Source: an uncultured delta proteobacterium
GTDB taxonomy: Bacteria > Myxococcota_A > Polyangia > Polyangiales > Polyangiaceae
DNA: 64,000 bases
NCBI GenBank assembly: GCA_903906315.1
Contig: CAIVJW010000255.1
Span: 26,876 to 90,875 of the forward strand
Reading direction: 5' to 3'
The notes under the pieces are model-generated. The model was not told the origin of the DNA and searched no databases. It saw nothing but the letters and a program-made list of their open reading frames with translations. This document shows positions 26,332 through 34,960 of the stretch, one piece after another. Numbering within the stretch: the stretch's first letter is position 1; the number at the start of each line of letters is the position of its first letter. The position numbers and the translations under genes were made by a program.

Positions 26332-28680
26332 CTACGGCAGCTTGGCGAGCTTGGCGCCGACCTTGGGGTCGTCGAGCGACTCGAGCGGGAACCCGAGCGC
26401 CACGACCCGCCCGCCGCCGGGCGTCGCCGTGCGCACGCACGCCGCGCCCGCGACGCCGGCGGCGTACCGCAGGCAAACGGCGCCGCCGGCCGCTGGGGCG
26501 ATCACGTCGGGGTAGGCGACCTCGTGGCGCCCGAGCTTCGAGAACCGCGCGAGCGACAGGTCGATCGCGACGTCGCCGGCCTCGAGCCACGTGGTCTTCG
26601 CGTCGTCTGCCACGTAGTCGATGCCGAGCACCTCGCGCGCGAAGGCCGCGTCCTCGGGCGACCCTTTCGCAACGAGGTCCCAGCCGATCTCCGCGCCCGA
26701 CACGAACAGGCGGCCGGCGCCCTTCACGAACGCGCGCACGGTCTCCTGCTCGACGACCGAGAACGTGCGCCCGGCGGCCGACTCGCGGCCGAGCGCCCAG
26801 ACGACCGCCGGCCGCGCCGCGAGGTCGACCCCGCCAGCCTCGACGAGCGCGTGCGAGGCGCTGTCGAACGGCCCATCGATGGCGGCCGCGTGCGCGACGG
26901 CCGCGTCGGTGCCCCAGCGCATCGGGTTCTCCGGCACGGGCTCGGCGGCGTAGCGATCGTTTCCATCGACGAAGAGCGTCGGAGCTCCGCCCGCCCCCAG
27001 CCGCGCGGCGAGCACGCTCGAGGGCGCGCCCTCGCCGGCGTCGTTCACGGCGGTCACGCGGACGAACAGGCCGCCATTCATGGCCAGCGTGCGGTGCACC
27101 GGCTTCTTCACGAGCCGCGCGTCCTCGCGACGCCACGTCCGCCCGTCGGGGCTGCGCCACACGAGGTAGCCGGTCGCGCCGGCGACCTCTTCCAGCTCGA
27201 CGGTCACGCTCTGCCCGTTGCGATCGTCGGTGACGCGAAGGAGGCGAGGCGTCTCGGGCAGCCCGCTCGATCCGCGCCGGTCCTTGCCGATTGCGGTCAC
27301 CGCGGCGTCGACGGCGCCGCGCGCGCTCGCGGTGTCCTGCACGCCGTTGGCGAGGAACGAGGCGAGGTAGCGCTGCCCGTCGTGGCGGTGAAACAGCACG
27401 CCGCTCAGCGCGACCACGCCCGTGAGCGTGCCCGTCTTGCCCCAGAAGCGGCCGGCCGTGTCCTTGCCGGTCATGCGGCTCGCGATCGTGCCGCGCACGC
27501 CCGCGATCGCGAGCGAATGGACGTAGGCGGACCACTCGGCGCGCGTCGACATCGCCCGGAGGAGCTCCACGATCTGCCGCGGCTTGACGAGGTTCGCGTG
27601 CGAGAGGCCCGATCCGTCCTCGAGCACGAGCCCGTCGTGCGCCACGCCGAGGTCGTCGAGCATCGCCTGCACGGTCACGAAGCCGTCCGCGAAGGTGCTC
27701 TGGCCGCCGTTCACGCGGCCGAGGTGGTGCATCAGGAGGTCCGCGAGCTCGTTGTGGCTCGGCACGTTGATCGCGTGTGCGAAGACGTCCATCGACGCGC
27801 TCGGGGCGCCGACGAGCAGCACCGTGCCGGCCGGCGCGTCGAAGCCTTGGGCCGTGGTCGCCGCGCCTCCGACCGCGAGGCCCGCGTCGACCAGGGCCTT
27901 GCGCAGCGCGCTCGCCGCCTGGGCACGCTCGGCGGCGAAGTCGATGGTCCCGAGCGAGTCGCCCTCGTAGACGACCTCACCCTTCACGACGACGCCGCCC
28001 GCGACGCTCTTCACGCCCGACGCCGCGAGCACGCCGGTGATCGCGTCGAAGGCCTGGCGGGCGGCGTCCCCGCACCACGGCGTGCTGGCAGGGTCGTGCT
28101 CGGCGACGAGCGTGACGTCGCCCGGGACCGCGCCGCCGACCGGGGCCGGCCCGTAGAGGCCCACGTTGGGCCGCCCCGCCTCGCCCTCGAAGATCAGCGC
28201 CGACGCGGTCGTGAACAGCTTCGTGTTGGAAGCGGGCGTGCGCGGCGTGTCGGGCTTGCGCTCGTAGAGCACCTGCCCGGTCTCGAGGCCAACGACGAGC
28301 CCGGAGACCGCCCCGGTCGCGCCGTCGAGCGCGGCGTCGACCTCGGCCTTCAGCGCGGTGACCGCGGCCGCGTCCAGATCGGGCGGGATCGGCGCAGGAT
28401 CGAAGGGATCTTCGGCGACGACGGTCGAGGTCGTCGTCGCCCCGCCGGCCCCGCCGCCACCCGTCGCGGACGCGCCGCCCGCGCTCGAGGAGGCCCCGCC
28501 CGAGCCGCCCGCGGCCGTCGCGCCGCCGGTCCCCGGGGCGCCGCCGGCCCCGCCCGACGTCGCGGTCGCGCCGCCACCGCCGACGCCTGCGATCGACGTG
28601 GAGGTGGCGGCGTCGTCGCCGCACCCGGAGAGGGTGACGAGCGAGGCCAAGGCGAGCGCGGCGCGGCGACGGCGGAGCAT
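26332..28680 (-). CDS. dacB: PBP4-type D-alanyl-D-alanine carboxypeptidase fused to Fn3-like and amidotransferase-like domains
   Basis: Peptidase S13 lipoprotein of 782 aa, predicted to trim or cleave peptidoglycan peptides. The start ATG is at 28680; a GTG at 28698 would add six residues. The lipobox is LSGC, and a Gly/Ala/Ser/Thr linker of about 65 residues follows. All three penicillin-binding motifs are present: S151-N-T-K154, S308-H-N310 and K415-T-G. After the peptidase come a fibronectin-III-like segment (ATGYLVWRSPDGRTW, FVRVTAVNDAGEG) and a C-terminal Rossmann-like domain. That last domain has PAVVWALGRES, VRAFVKGAGRLFVSGAEIG and GRVVALGFPLES, and resembles class I glutamine-amidotransferase-like domains. 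Ordinary PBP4 lacks these additions. Confidence 0.85.
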   Translation of the reverse strand: MLRRRRAALALASLVTLSGCGDDAATSTSIAGVGGGGATATSGGAGGAPGTGGATAAGGSGGASSSAGGASATGGGGAGGATTTSTVVAEDPFDPAPIPPDLDAAAVTALKAEVDAALDGATGAVSGLVVGLETGQVLYERKPDTPRTPASNTKLFTTASALIFEGEAGRPNVGLYGPAPVGGAVPGDVTLVAEHDPASTPWCGDAARQAFDAITGVLAASGVKSVAGGVVVKGEVVYEGDSLGTIDFAAERAQAASALRKALVDAGLAVGGAATTAQGFDAPAGTVLLVGAPSASMDVFAHAINVPSHNELADLLMHHLGRVNGGQSTFADGFVTVQAMLDDLGVAHDGLVLEDGSGLSHANLVKPRQIVELLRAMSTRAEWSAYVHSLAIAGVRGTIASRMTGKDTAGRFWGKTGTLTGVVALSGVLFHRHDGQRYLASFLANGVQDTASARGAVDAAVTAIGKDRRGSSGLPETPRLLRVTDDRNGQSVTVELEEVAGATGYLVWRSPDGRTWRREDARLVKKPVHRTLAMNGGLFVRVTAVNDAGEGAPSSVLAARLGAGGAPTLFVDGNDRYAAEPVPENPMRWGTDAAVAHAAAIDGPFDSASHALVEAGGVDLAARPAVVWALGRESAAGRTFSVVEQETVRAFVKGAGRLFVSGAEIGWDLVAKGSPEDAAFAREVLGIDYVADDAKTTWLEAGDVAIDLSLARFSKLGRHEVAYPDVIAPAAGGAVCLRYAAGVAGAACVRTATPGGGRVVALGFPLESLDDPKVGAKLAKLP

Positions 28681-28729
28681 GCCCCGAGTGTAGGGCACTC
28701 GACGTCGCCCGGGGGCGGGCGAAGCGAGG

Positions 28730-29770
28730 CTACGCGCGCGCCGAGCCGTCGCCGTTGCGGTCGCGGCCGTTCTGCCAGTCCACCATCCAGCCCGGGTATT
28801 CCGGGGGCAGCGCGCTCGCCGCGTCGAGCGCCGCGACCTCGTCGCCCGTGAGCTCGACCTTCGTGGAAGCGAGGTTGTCGTCGAGCTGCGCCTGCGTGCG
28901 CGCGCCGAGGATCACGCTCGTCACGGAGGGCTTCTGGAGCAGGTACGCGAGCGCGATCTGCGCGACGCTCACGCCGTGCGCGGCCGCGACGGGACGCATC
29001 GCGTCGACGCAGCCCTTCGCCCTCGCCTTGTCGACGATCGGAAAATCGAAGGTCGTGCGGCGCGCTCCCTCGGGGCCCTTGCCCTCGAAGTCGAACTTGC
29101 CGCTGAGCAGGCCGCCCGCGAGCGGTGACCACGGCAGGATGCCGAGCCCCTCCTCCTCCGCGAGCGGCACGACCTCGCGCTCGAGGTCGCGGCTCGCGAT
29201 GGAGTAGTACATTTGCGCCGAGACGAAGCGCGAGAGGCCCAGTCGATCGGCGATGGCGAGCGCCTTCATGGCCTGCCAGGCGGGCAGGTTGCAAAAGCCG
29301 ACGTAGCGGACCTTGCCGGCGCGCACGAGGCCATCGAGCGTGACGAGCGTCTCCTCGAGCGGCGTGGAGCGGTCGACGCCGTGGATCTGGTAGAGGTCGA
29401 CGTAGTCCGTGCGCAGGCGCCGCAGGCTCTCGTCGATCGACGTGAGGATGTGCTTGCGCGAGAGGCCCGCGTCGTTGTGGCCAGGCCCCATGCGGCCGCG
29501 GACCTTGGTCGCGATCACGAGCGAGTCGCGCGCCACGCCGAGCTTGTCGATCGCCCCGGCGACGAGCTTCTCGCTCTCGCCCTCGTGGTAGACGTTCGCG
29601 GTGTCGACGAAGTTGACGCCGGCGTCGATCGCGGCCCGGAGCTGCGCGGCGACCGCGTCGAGGCCGAGGTCGCCGATGGTGGCCCAGAAGCCCTTGCCGC
29701 CATAGGTCATGGTGCCGAGGCAAAGCTCGGAGACGTAGAGGCCGGTACGGCCGAGTCGTCGGTAGCGCAT
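28730..29770 (-). CDS. Aldo/keto reductase
   Basis: NADPH-dependent oxidoreductase of the AKR superfamily, 346 aa. The (beta/alpha)8 barrel begins MRYRRLGRTGLYVSELCLGT. The catalytic tetrad is visible as Asp and Tyr in VDTANVYHEGESE, Lys in VIATKVRGR and His in LYQIHGVD. The coenzyme-binding end has SVILGARTQAQLDDNL. It resembles the YajO/PhnB-like AKR subgroup more than the short-form reductases. GAAGGA lies about ten bases before the ATG at 29770. It stands alone, divergent from the DHH gene across a 264-base gap, and its substrate is unknown. Confidence 0.92.
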   Translation of the reverse strand: MRYRRLGRTGLYVSELCLGTMTYGGKGFWATIGDLGLDAVAAQLRAAIDAGVNFVDTANVYHEGESEKLVAGAIDKLGVARDSLVIATKVRGRMGPGHNDAGLSRKHILTSIDESLRRLRTDYVDLYQIHGVDRSTPLEETLVTLDGLVRAGKVRYVGFCNLPAWQAMKALAIADRLGLSRFVSAQMYYSIASRDLEREVVPLAEEEGLGILPWSPLAGGLLSGKFDFEGKGPEGARRTTFDFPIVDKARAKGCVDAMRPVAAAHGVSVAQIALAYLLQKPSVTSVILGARTQAQLDDNLASTKVELTGDEVAALDAASALPPEYPGWMVDWQNGRDRNGDGSARA

Positions 29771-30034
29771 CGCGGATCCTTCCTTCAGGGTTCGTGGTCG
29801 GTGCGGGCCGCCCCCGCCGCGCGTGTCGATCCCACCGCTGTCGGTAGCTCGTCGGTCGCGCCGAAGCACGCCGCCTCCGCCGCGCCGCCCGCGATCGCCG
29901 GGATAGCGGGAGCACGAGCAGGACCGCGGCGTCGCACCACGCCGAGCAGGCTACGGGATCGCGACCGAGGTCGCCGCCCTCGCCGCACGGGCGTCCTACC
30001 CCGCCCGGCGGTGCGTGCTACGAAGGGAGCCCAC

Positions 30035-31021
30035 ATGCCCCGGAAGCTCCTCGTCGCGACCCACGGACACTGCTTCGACGGCATGGCGAGCGCCGCGCTC
30101 TTCGTGCACCTCCTGCGCGCCCTGCGCGGCAAGAGCGCCCCGGAGCTGCGCTACAAGTCCTTCGGCTACGGGCCAGGGCTGCGCATGATCCCGGAGGCGT
30201 GGCTCGACGGCGACGAGAACGCGATCCTCGATTTTCGGTACACGCCGAGCGACCGAGTGAACTGGTACTTCGATCACCACGTCACCGCCTTCGGATCCGA
30301 CGCCGAGCGCGACGCGGCGATCGCCGGCGCGCTGCCCGCAGACGACCCCGCCGACGGGCGCCGCGTGTTCTTCGATCCGACGTACTCGTCGTGCACCAAG
30401 CTCATCGCCGACGTCGCGCGCACGACCTTCGGCGTCGACGTCTCCTCGCTCGACGAGCTCACGCGGTGGGCCGACGTCATCGACGCCGCCCGCTTCGACT
30501 CCGCCGAAGCGGCGGTCGACCGCACCGAGCCGGTGCTCCAGCTCGCGGGCGTCATCGAGCACCACGGCGACACGGCGTTCTTGGCGAACATCATGCCGAC
30601 GCTCCTCGAGCAAGGCCTCCACGATTTCGCGCGAGGCGCCCGCGTGCGCAAGCTGTGGCGGCCGATCGCAGCGGCCAACGACGCGTTCCGCGTGCGGGTG
30701 GCCGAGAAGGCCGTCCGCATGGGCCGCGCGGTGCTCGTCGACCTCTGCGACGCGCAGGCCGACGTGGGCGTGAAGTTCGTGACGTACGCGCTCTACCCGG
30801 AGGCCGTCTACTCGGTGATGCTGGTGCGCGGCCGCCAGCACTACAAGCTGTCGATTGGCTACAACCCCTGGTGCGGGTCGCAGCGCGATCGCGACATCTC
30901 GTCCATCTGCCAGCGCTACGGCGGAGGGGGCCACCCGACCGTCGGCGCGGCGACGTTCCCGCTCTCCGCGCTCGACCGCGCGCAAGAGGCCGCGAACGCG
31001 GTGGCGCGGGAGCTCGCGTGA
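30035..31021 (+). CDS. DHH-family phosphoesterase
   Basis: Predicted metal-dependent phosphoesterase of 328 aa. The first motif is THGHCFDGMAS with Asp15. A DFRYTPS strand and the namesake FDHH (D80-H81-H82) follow. The C-terminal DHHA1-like domain ends with ICQRYGGGGHPTVGAATF, corresponding to the GGGH substrate-binding loop (296-300). Families of this type cleave nanoRNA, cyclic dinucleotides, pAp or similar substrates. The first motif differs from the usual HxxPDxDxxGS, so substrate assignment is not possible. GGGAG lies five bases before the ATG. The gene overlaps the following phosphodiesterase by four bases (GTGA). Confidence 0.8.
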   Translation: MPRKLLVATHGHCFDGMASAALFVHLLRALRGKSAPELRYKSFGYGPGLRMIPEAWLDGDENAILDFRYTPSDRVNWYFDHHVTAFGSDAERDAAIAGALPADDPADGRRVFFDPTYSSCTKLIADVARTTFGVDVSSLDELTRWADVIDAARFDSAEAAVDRTEPVLQLAGVIEHHGDTAFLANIMPTLLEQGLHDFARGARVRKLWRPIAAANDAFRVRVAEKAVRMGRAVLVDLCDAQADVGVKFVTYALYPEAVYSVMLVRGRQHYKLSIGYNPWCGSQRDRDISSICQRYGGGGHPTVGAATFPLSALDRAQEAANAVARELA

Positions 31022-31788
31022 CCGCGTCGGGGTGGCTCGCCGCGCCTCGCCCCAGGCCCCTCGTGCTCGGCCACCGCGGCGTGCGGGGCCCCGCGCCCGA
31101 GAACACGATGGCGGCGTTCGAGGAGGCCGCACGCCAGGGCGCCGACGGCTTCGAGCTCGACGTGCGCCTCTGCGCGACGGGCGAGGTGGTGGTCCTGCAC
31201 GACCCGACGCTCGCGGCCGCGACCGGCGGCAACGACCCGCGCGCGGCCGACTCGCTCGCCTGGGACGAGCTCCGCCGCGTCGAAGTCGGCGCGGGCGAGC
31301 GTCCGCCGCTGCTCCGCGACGCGCTCGCGTTCGCCCGCGAGCGCGCGCTCGTGGTCGACGTCGAGCTCAAGCACGACGTGCCCGATCGCCGCGCGCTGCT
31401 CGCCGCCACCGCGCGCATGCTCGCGGCGTGGGACCCGGCCCATCGGGTCTTCGTGTCGTCGTTCGACCCGTGGCTGCTCGCCGGCTTCGGCGCGCTCGTC
31501 CCGCGCGTCCCGCGCGCGCAGCTCGTGCACCGCAGCCGTCACACGCCGCTGCACGCCGCGCTCGCGCTGCCGCTCGGCGCCCGCGCCGTGGCCCTCGAGC
31601 GCACGGTCGCGTCGCCGCGCACCGTGCGGCGCCTGCGGGCCGCAGGGGTCGTCGTCTGCGCCTGGACGGTGAACGCACCACAGGAGGCGCGCGACCTGCG
31701 CGCGATCGATGTCGGCGTCCTGATCACCGACGCGCCGAGCGTCGTGATCGAAGCGCTCGCCGGTCCGGGTCAGTCGCAGTCGACGTAG
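31018..31788 (+). CDS. Glycerophosphodiester phosphodiesterase
   Basis: Hydrolyses glycerophosphodiesters to glycerol-3-phosphate and an alcohol. The protein is 256 aa. Residues 18-31 hold the entry motif GHRGVRGPAPENT, with catalytic-type His19/Arg20. DGFELDVRLC supplies the metal Glu/Asp pair, VVLHDPTL the second His, and VVDVELKHD a later acidic pair; VCAWTVNAPQEAR is the closing barrel motif. No signal peptide is present, so it is cytosolic. The GTG start at 31018 overlaps the DHH stop. Its 3' end overlaps the convergent lipoprotein gene by 19 bases. Confidence 0.92.
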   Translation: MTASGWLAAPRPRPLVLGHRGVRGPAPENTMAAFEEAARQGADGFELDVRLCATGEVVVLHDPTLAAATGGNDPRAADSLAWDELRRVEVGAGERPPLLRDALAFARERALVVDVELKHDVPDRRALLAATARMLAAWDPAHRVFVSSFDPWLLAGFGALVPRVPRAQLVHRSRHTPLHAALALPLGARAVALERTVASPRTVRRLRAAGVVVCAWTVNAPQEARDLRAIDVGVLITDAPSVVIEALAGPGQSQST

Positions 31789-32663
31789 TCCTGGCGCACG
31801 CCGCCCGGCACGGGCTGCGTGAAGGTCCCCGGCACGATCGGCGGGTTCCACTTCGCGTCCTTGTATTGAATGAGGACGTCCTGATCCGTGTTCGGCACCC
31901 GCACGCGGATCGATCGCGGTAGCTCGGCGTCGCACGGGCCGCCGCTCGGAGGGACCGCGGGGTCGACCCCGTCCTCGTCCACGCGCGGAGGCGCGGTGTG
32001 CGCGACCTCGTGGTGGGCGAGCGCCGCGTCGTAGAGCGAGACGCCGCGCTGCTCGATGGCGACGTTGACCACGCGGAGCCGCTGCTCGGCGAAGGGGCGG
32101 TCCCAGTCGTCGGGGCGCACCTCGAGGCGCACCTCCTGGAGGGCGTCATGCTTGCCGCGCACGAGCACCCGATAGAAACCGCCGCGATCCCACGCGATCG
32201 AGGCGTCCGCGGCCTCGTGCATCAGGACCGGCGCCTCGCCGCGCAGGAGCGAGACGAGCGCGTGCCCGGGCACCGGCACCCGCGTCAGCCGCGCGAGGTT
32301 GCATGCCTTCGCCGGGCCGTGGAGAAACTGCTTGTCCTTCGCGTCGGCAAGCGCGAAGCGGCGGCCATCGGAGGTGAGCGTGTACAGGCTGAGGCCGAAC
32401 GGGCTCACGACCTCGAAGCGCACGCGATCGGGGTTGACCGCGAAGAGGTACAGATCCCCGCGCACGCGACCCTGAGCCGCGAACACGTCGATCTTCGCGG
32501 CGCCCTGCACGCCGTTGACGCAGGCGTACGACGCCTTCATCCGGCCGAGCGCGGCGTCCGCGGTCGGGAACTGCGATCGAGGCGGTGCGACGCCGCAACC
32601 GACCAGCCCGCACGCGGCCCACAGCGCGACGGCCCGCGCCCGACCGCCCGTCGCGGACCCCAC
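31770..32663 (-). CDS. LolB/DUF4292-like lipoprotein
   Basis: Exported protein of 297 aa whose fold signature resembles the LolA/LolB lipoprotein-sorting superfamily. Repeated amphipathic beta strands include GAAKIDVFAAQGRVRGDLYL, PDRVRFEVVSPFGLSLYTL, SDGRRFALADAKDKQFLHG and DALQEVRLEVRP. I use the GTG at 32663, which gives a hydrophobic signal ending in lipobox LVGC. The frame is open to a GTG at 32777, but that stretch would translate through a palindromic intergenic element. A role in outer-membrane lipoprotein or glycolipid handling is inferred only from fold resemblance. It lies downstream of the HARE-HTH gene on the same strand. Confidence 0.68.
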   Translation of the reverse strand: MGSATGGRARAVALWAACGLVGCGVAPPRSQFPTADAALGRMKASYACVNGVQGAAKIDVFAAQGRVRGDLYLFAVNPDRVRFEVVSPFGLSLYTLTSDGRRFALADAKDKQFLHGPAKACNLARLTRVPVPGHALVSLLRGEAPVLMHEAADASIAWDRGGFYRVLVRGKHDALQEVRLEVRPDDWDRPFAEQRLRVVNVAIEQRGVSLYDAALAHHEVAHTAPPRVDEDGVDPAVPPSGGPCDAELPRSIRVRVPNTDQDVLIQYKDAKWNPPIVPGTFTQPVPGGVRQDYVDCD

Positions 32664-32715
32664 CCGCCCCGACCCGCCGTCGCCGTGAGGCGAGAGCGAA
32701 CCCGGAGCCCCACGG

Positions 32716-32743
32716 GCCCCCTCTCCCTTCAGGGAGGGGGGGC
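32716..32743. repeat. 13-bp imperfect palindrome (REP-like)
   Basis: Arms at 32716-32728 (gccccctctccct) and 32731-32743 (agggaggggggggc-like, one mismatch) are separated by two bases. It lies between the HARE-HTH gene and the LolB-like gene. Such CCCTCTCCC/GGGAGGGG palindromes are common dispersed intergenic elements in many bacteria; here it could also weaken transcription into the next gene. Confidence 0.55.
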
Positions 32744-32777
32744 TGGGCGGTGAGGTCTGCGCAGCCGGGTCGAGCAC

Positions 32778-34556
32778 CTAGGAGGCCCTGAGCGCCTCGA
32801 GCAGGTCGACGTCGGGGATGGCGATCGGCATCCGCGCGCGGATGACAGCCACGTCGTTGTCCTCGCAGAGCCGCGCGATCGCGGCGCCGTCGTAGAGGGC
32901 GACCGGCGCCGTGCCGGCGACCGAGGCCTCCTCGCGCGCGCCGGAGAGCGTCTGGCCCGCGGTGAAGATCCAGCCGACGGCCGCCGGGCCGTAGTGGTGC
33001 AGCGAGCCGCGAAGCTCGGTCACGCGCTCGCGCCCGATCTCGCGCCCGTCGCGCCGAATGACGATCGCGAGCTTGATGGCCTCGCCTCCCGTGCGCAGCT
33101 CGCCCGAAAAGTGCGCCTCGCCGCCGGGCGCGCCGGCGCGGCGGGTCGCGCGGATCTGCGCGACGCCGATGCGTTCGAGCGCGAGGATGACGAGCTCGAC
33201 GAACGCGTGACCCGGCAGCTCGGCGAGCTTGCGGGCGAAGGCGCGCCGGGCGGCGTCGCGGTAGCGCTCCACCGCCGCCAGCGCCTCGGCCTCGAGGCGA
33301 GCGAGGTCGCTCGAGAGCACCCAGTCGGTGAGCCCGACGCGCCCGCCGGCGAACCGGAAGCGCGGGCGCTGACCGCCGGCGAGGCGGCGGGCATTGTCGG
33401 CCCGGACCGACGCGGCGATCTGCGACTGCACCAGCTGCACGTCGCCGGCGAGGCGCCCGCGGCGCTGCGCCGTCTCGGCGATCTGGCGGAGCGAGACCGG
33501 ACCGCCGTTGCGGTCGAACGTGGTCAGGATGGCCGTGACCGCGTCGGCGAGATCGCGCCCCGCGAGGTCGTCGAGCGCGGTGCCGTCGCCGGCAGCGAGG
33601 TCGATCACCTGCGGGCCACGGTAGGGCTGCTCCGCGACCTCGCGCGGTGCCTCACGGTCACGGTCGCGATCCCGGTCACGGTCCCGGTCGCGATCGCGGC
33701 CCTCGCGCCCCTCGCGGGGCGGGGCCTCGGGCCGGCGCGCCTCGAACGCGGGCGTCGCCGTGTACGACGGGAGCCCGCCGCCCTGAGGAACGCTCGTGCC
33801 GTTCGTGCCGTTCGTGCCGTTCGTGCCGTTCGCCCCGTTCGTGCCGGCCACGGGCGCGTCGGCGGCGCCGCCGCGTCCGCGACGACGACGACGACGACGA
33901 CGACGTCCGTCGCCTTCACCAACCCCGGCCGCGCCGGCCTGCGCCGGGGCGCGGTCGTCGGTGCCACCGAGGATCGGCTGGTCGTCGTCCTCCTCCTCGT
34001 CGAACAGCTCCGAGGCGCCCGCGGCGGCCTCGGCGCGCATCGCGTCCTCGGGGCCGGCCGCGCCGTCGCGCTCCTCGTCCTGGAACGGGCCCGGGCCGCG
34101 GCCAACGCGTGCGCCACGCGGCGTGGGAGCATCGTCGCTGACGGCCTCGGACTCGGACTCGGCCGAGACGGCCTCCTCGCCGTCCTCGACGCGATCGACG
34201 TCGTCGGCCTCCGGCTCGGGGTCCATCTCCACCGCGCCGCTGGCGCCGGCCTCGCCACGCGGGGCGTCGGGGCGCAGGCTCGGCTTCTTGCCGGCCTTCT
34301 TGCCGTCGAGGCCCGCCTTGATCGTCTTCTCGTCCCACTCGCGCAGCGCGAAGACGCCCGGCTTCACCCGCACGAGCGGGTTCTCGGGCGAGTCCTTCTT
34401 GAGCGTCGCGGCGAGCCGGGCGCCCATCGTGACCTCCGGGCTCTTGCCCACGTGACTCAGGAGGTTCTTCTCGATGGCGATGTCGGTAATCGTCTTGTAA
34501 TGGAGCGGCCTACCCTCGAGGCGCAAGACCTCGACCGCAGCGTCGGTGAACGTCAT
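32778..34556 (-). CDS. HARE-HTH protein with disordered middle and degenerate Mrr-like domain
   Basis: A 592-aa protein. Residues 1-75 match the HARE-HTH winged-helix domain (FTDAAVEVLRLEGRPLHYKT, then ITDIAIEKNLL and VKPGVFALREW). The middle 250 residues are highly charged and repetitive: an acidic block, a run of Arg, Asn-Gly-Thr repeats and Arg-Asp repeats. A second winged-helix-like part lies near 335-430 (AVTAILTTFDRNGGPVSLRQ). The last 120 residues follow the Mrr-type restriction-endonuclease pattern (HAFVELVILALERIG, LRGSLHHYGPAAVGWIF, ALYDGAAIARLCEDN). The catalytic (E/Q)xK position reads VIRR, and the metal Asp is not evident. I infer a DNA-binding regulator or inactive nuclease. GAAGGA precedes the ATG. 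Confidence 0.75.
   Translation of the reverse strand: MTFTDAAVEVLRLEGRPLHYKTITDIAIEKNLLSHVGKSPEVTMGARLAATLKKDSPENPLVRVKPGVFALREWDEKTIKAGLDGKKAGKKPSLRPDAPRGEAGASGAVEMDPEPEADDVDRVEDGEEAVSAESESEAVSDDAPTPRGARVGRGPGPFQDEERDGAAGPEDAMRAEAAAGASELFDEEEDDDQPILGGTDDRAPAQAGAAGVGEGDGRRRRRRRRRGRGGAADAPVAGTNGANGTNGTNGTNGTSVPQGGGLPSYTATPAFEARRPEAPPREGREGRDRDRDRDRDRDRDREAPREVAEQPYRGPQVIDLAAGDGTALDDLAGRDLADAVTAILTTFDRNGGPVSLRQIAETAQRRGRLAGDVQLVQSQIAASVRADNARRLAGGQRPRFRFAGGRVGLTDWVLSSDLARLEAEALAAVERYRDAARRAFARKLAELPGHAFVELVILALERIGVAQIRATRRAGAPGGEAHFSGELRTGGEAIKLAIVIRRDGREIGRERVTELRGSLHHYGPAAVGWIFTAGQTLSGAREEASVAGTAPVALYDGAAIARLCEDNDVAVIRARMPIAIPDVDLLEALRAS
33653..33906. repeat. Three short in-frame tandem repeats
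   Basis: Within the HARE-HTH gene lie, on the plus strand: six-base repeats at 33653-33700 (Arg-Asp dipeptides), nine-base cgttcgtgc-type repeats at 33793-33846 (Asn-Gly-Thr tripeptides) and an (acg)n run at 33880-33906 (poly-Arg). All are in frame and should vary in length by slippage without breaking the gene. Confidence 0.85.
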
Positions 34557-34960
34557 GTTCGTCGTCCTTCGGGCGCCGCGCCCTCGTCAGGGACGGGCCA
34601 GCGCGCCTTGGCCACCAGCGCTCACGCCTCGCGCACACCGCGCGCTGCCGGGGCTCGGGCCTCTCGCGCCCCTGCCGACGCCGGATTCAGCGTCTGCGCG
34701 GGACCGGTCGGGGCCCATTCCCAAGGCGGCGAGCCCGTTTGCGAGCCCCCCTAGCCTCGAGTCCCCGCCACGACCGGGAAGCGCACATTCGCTCCCACTC
34801 GGCCGCGGACCACCAGTAGCGATGGTTGGCTTAGCATGCTGTCCAGGGGAGGTCAACCACGGACCACGCGAGCCACGCGCCCACCTTTCGCAGCGGCCCC
34901 TCCCCGCGAGGTCGATCCGGCGCGAGCGCGGGCCCGCGCGAGCGGCTAGCCTCCGCGGGG
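34557..34960. other. 404-base intergenic region between divergent genes
   Basis: This gap separates the divergent HARE-HTH gene and a small conserved-looking gene, so it should hold both promoters. I see no convincing -35/-10 pair, no RNA gene and no coding frame with recognisable protein. A less GC-rich patch at 34815-34845 (ggttggcttagcatgctg) is the only compositional break and could mark a promoter. Confidence 0.4.
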
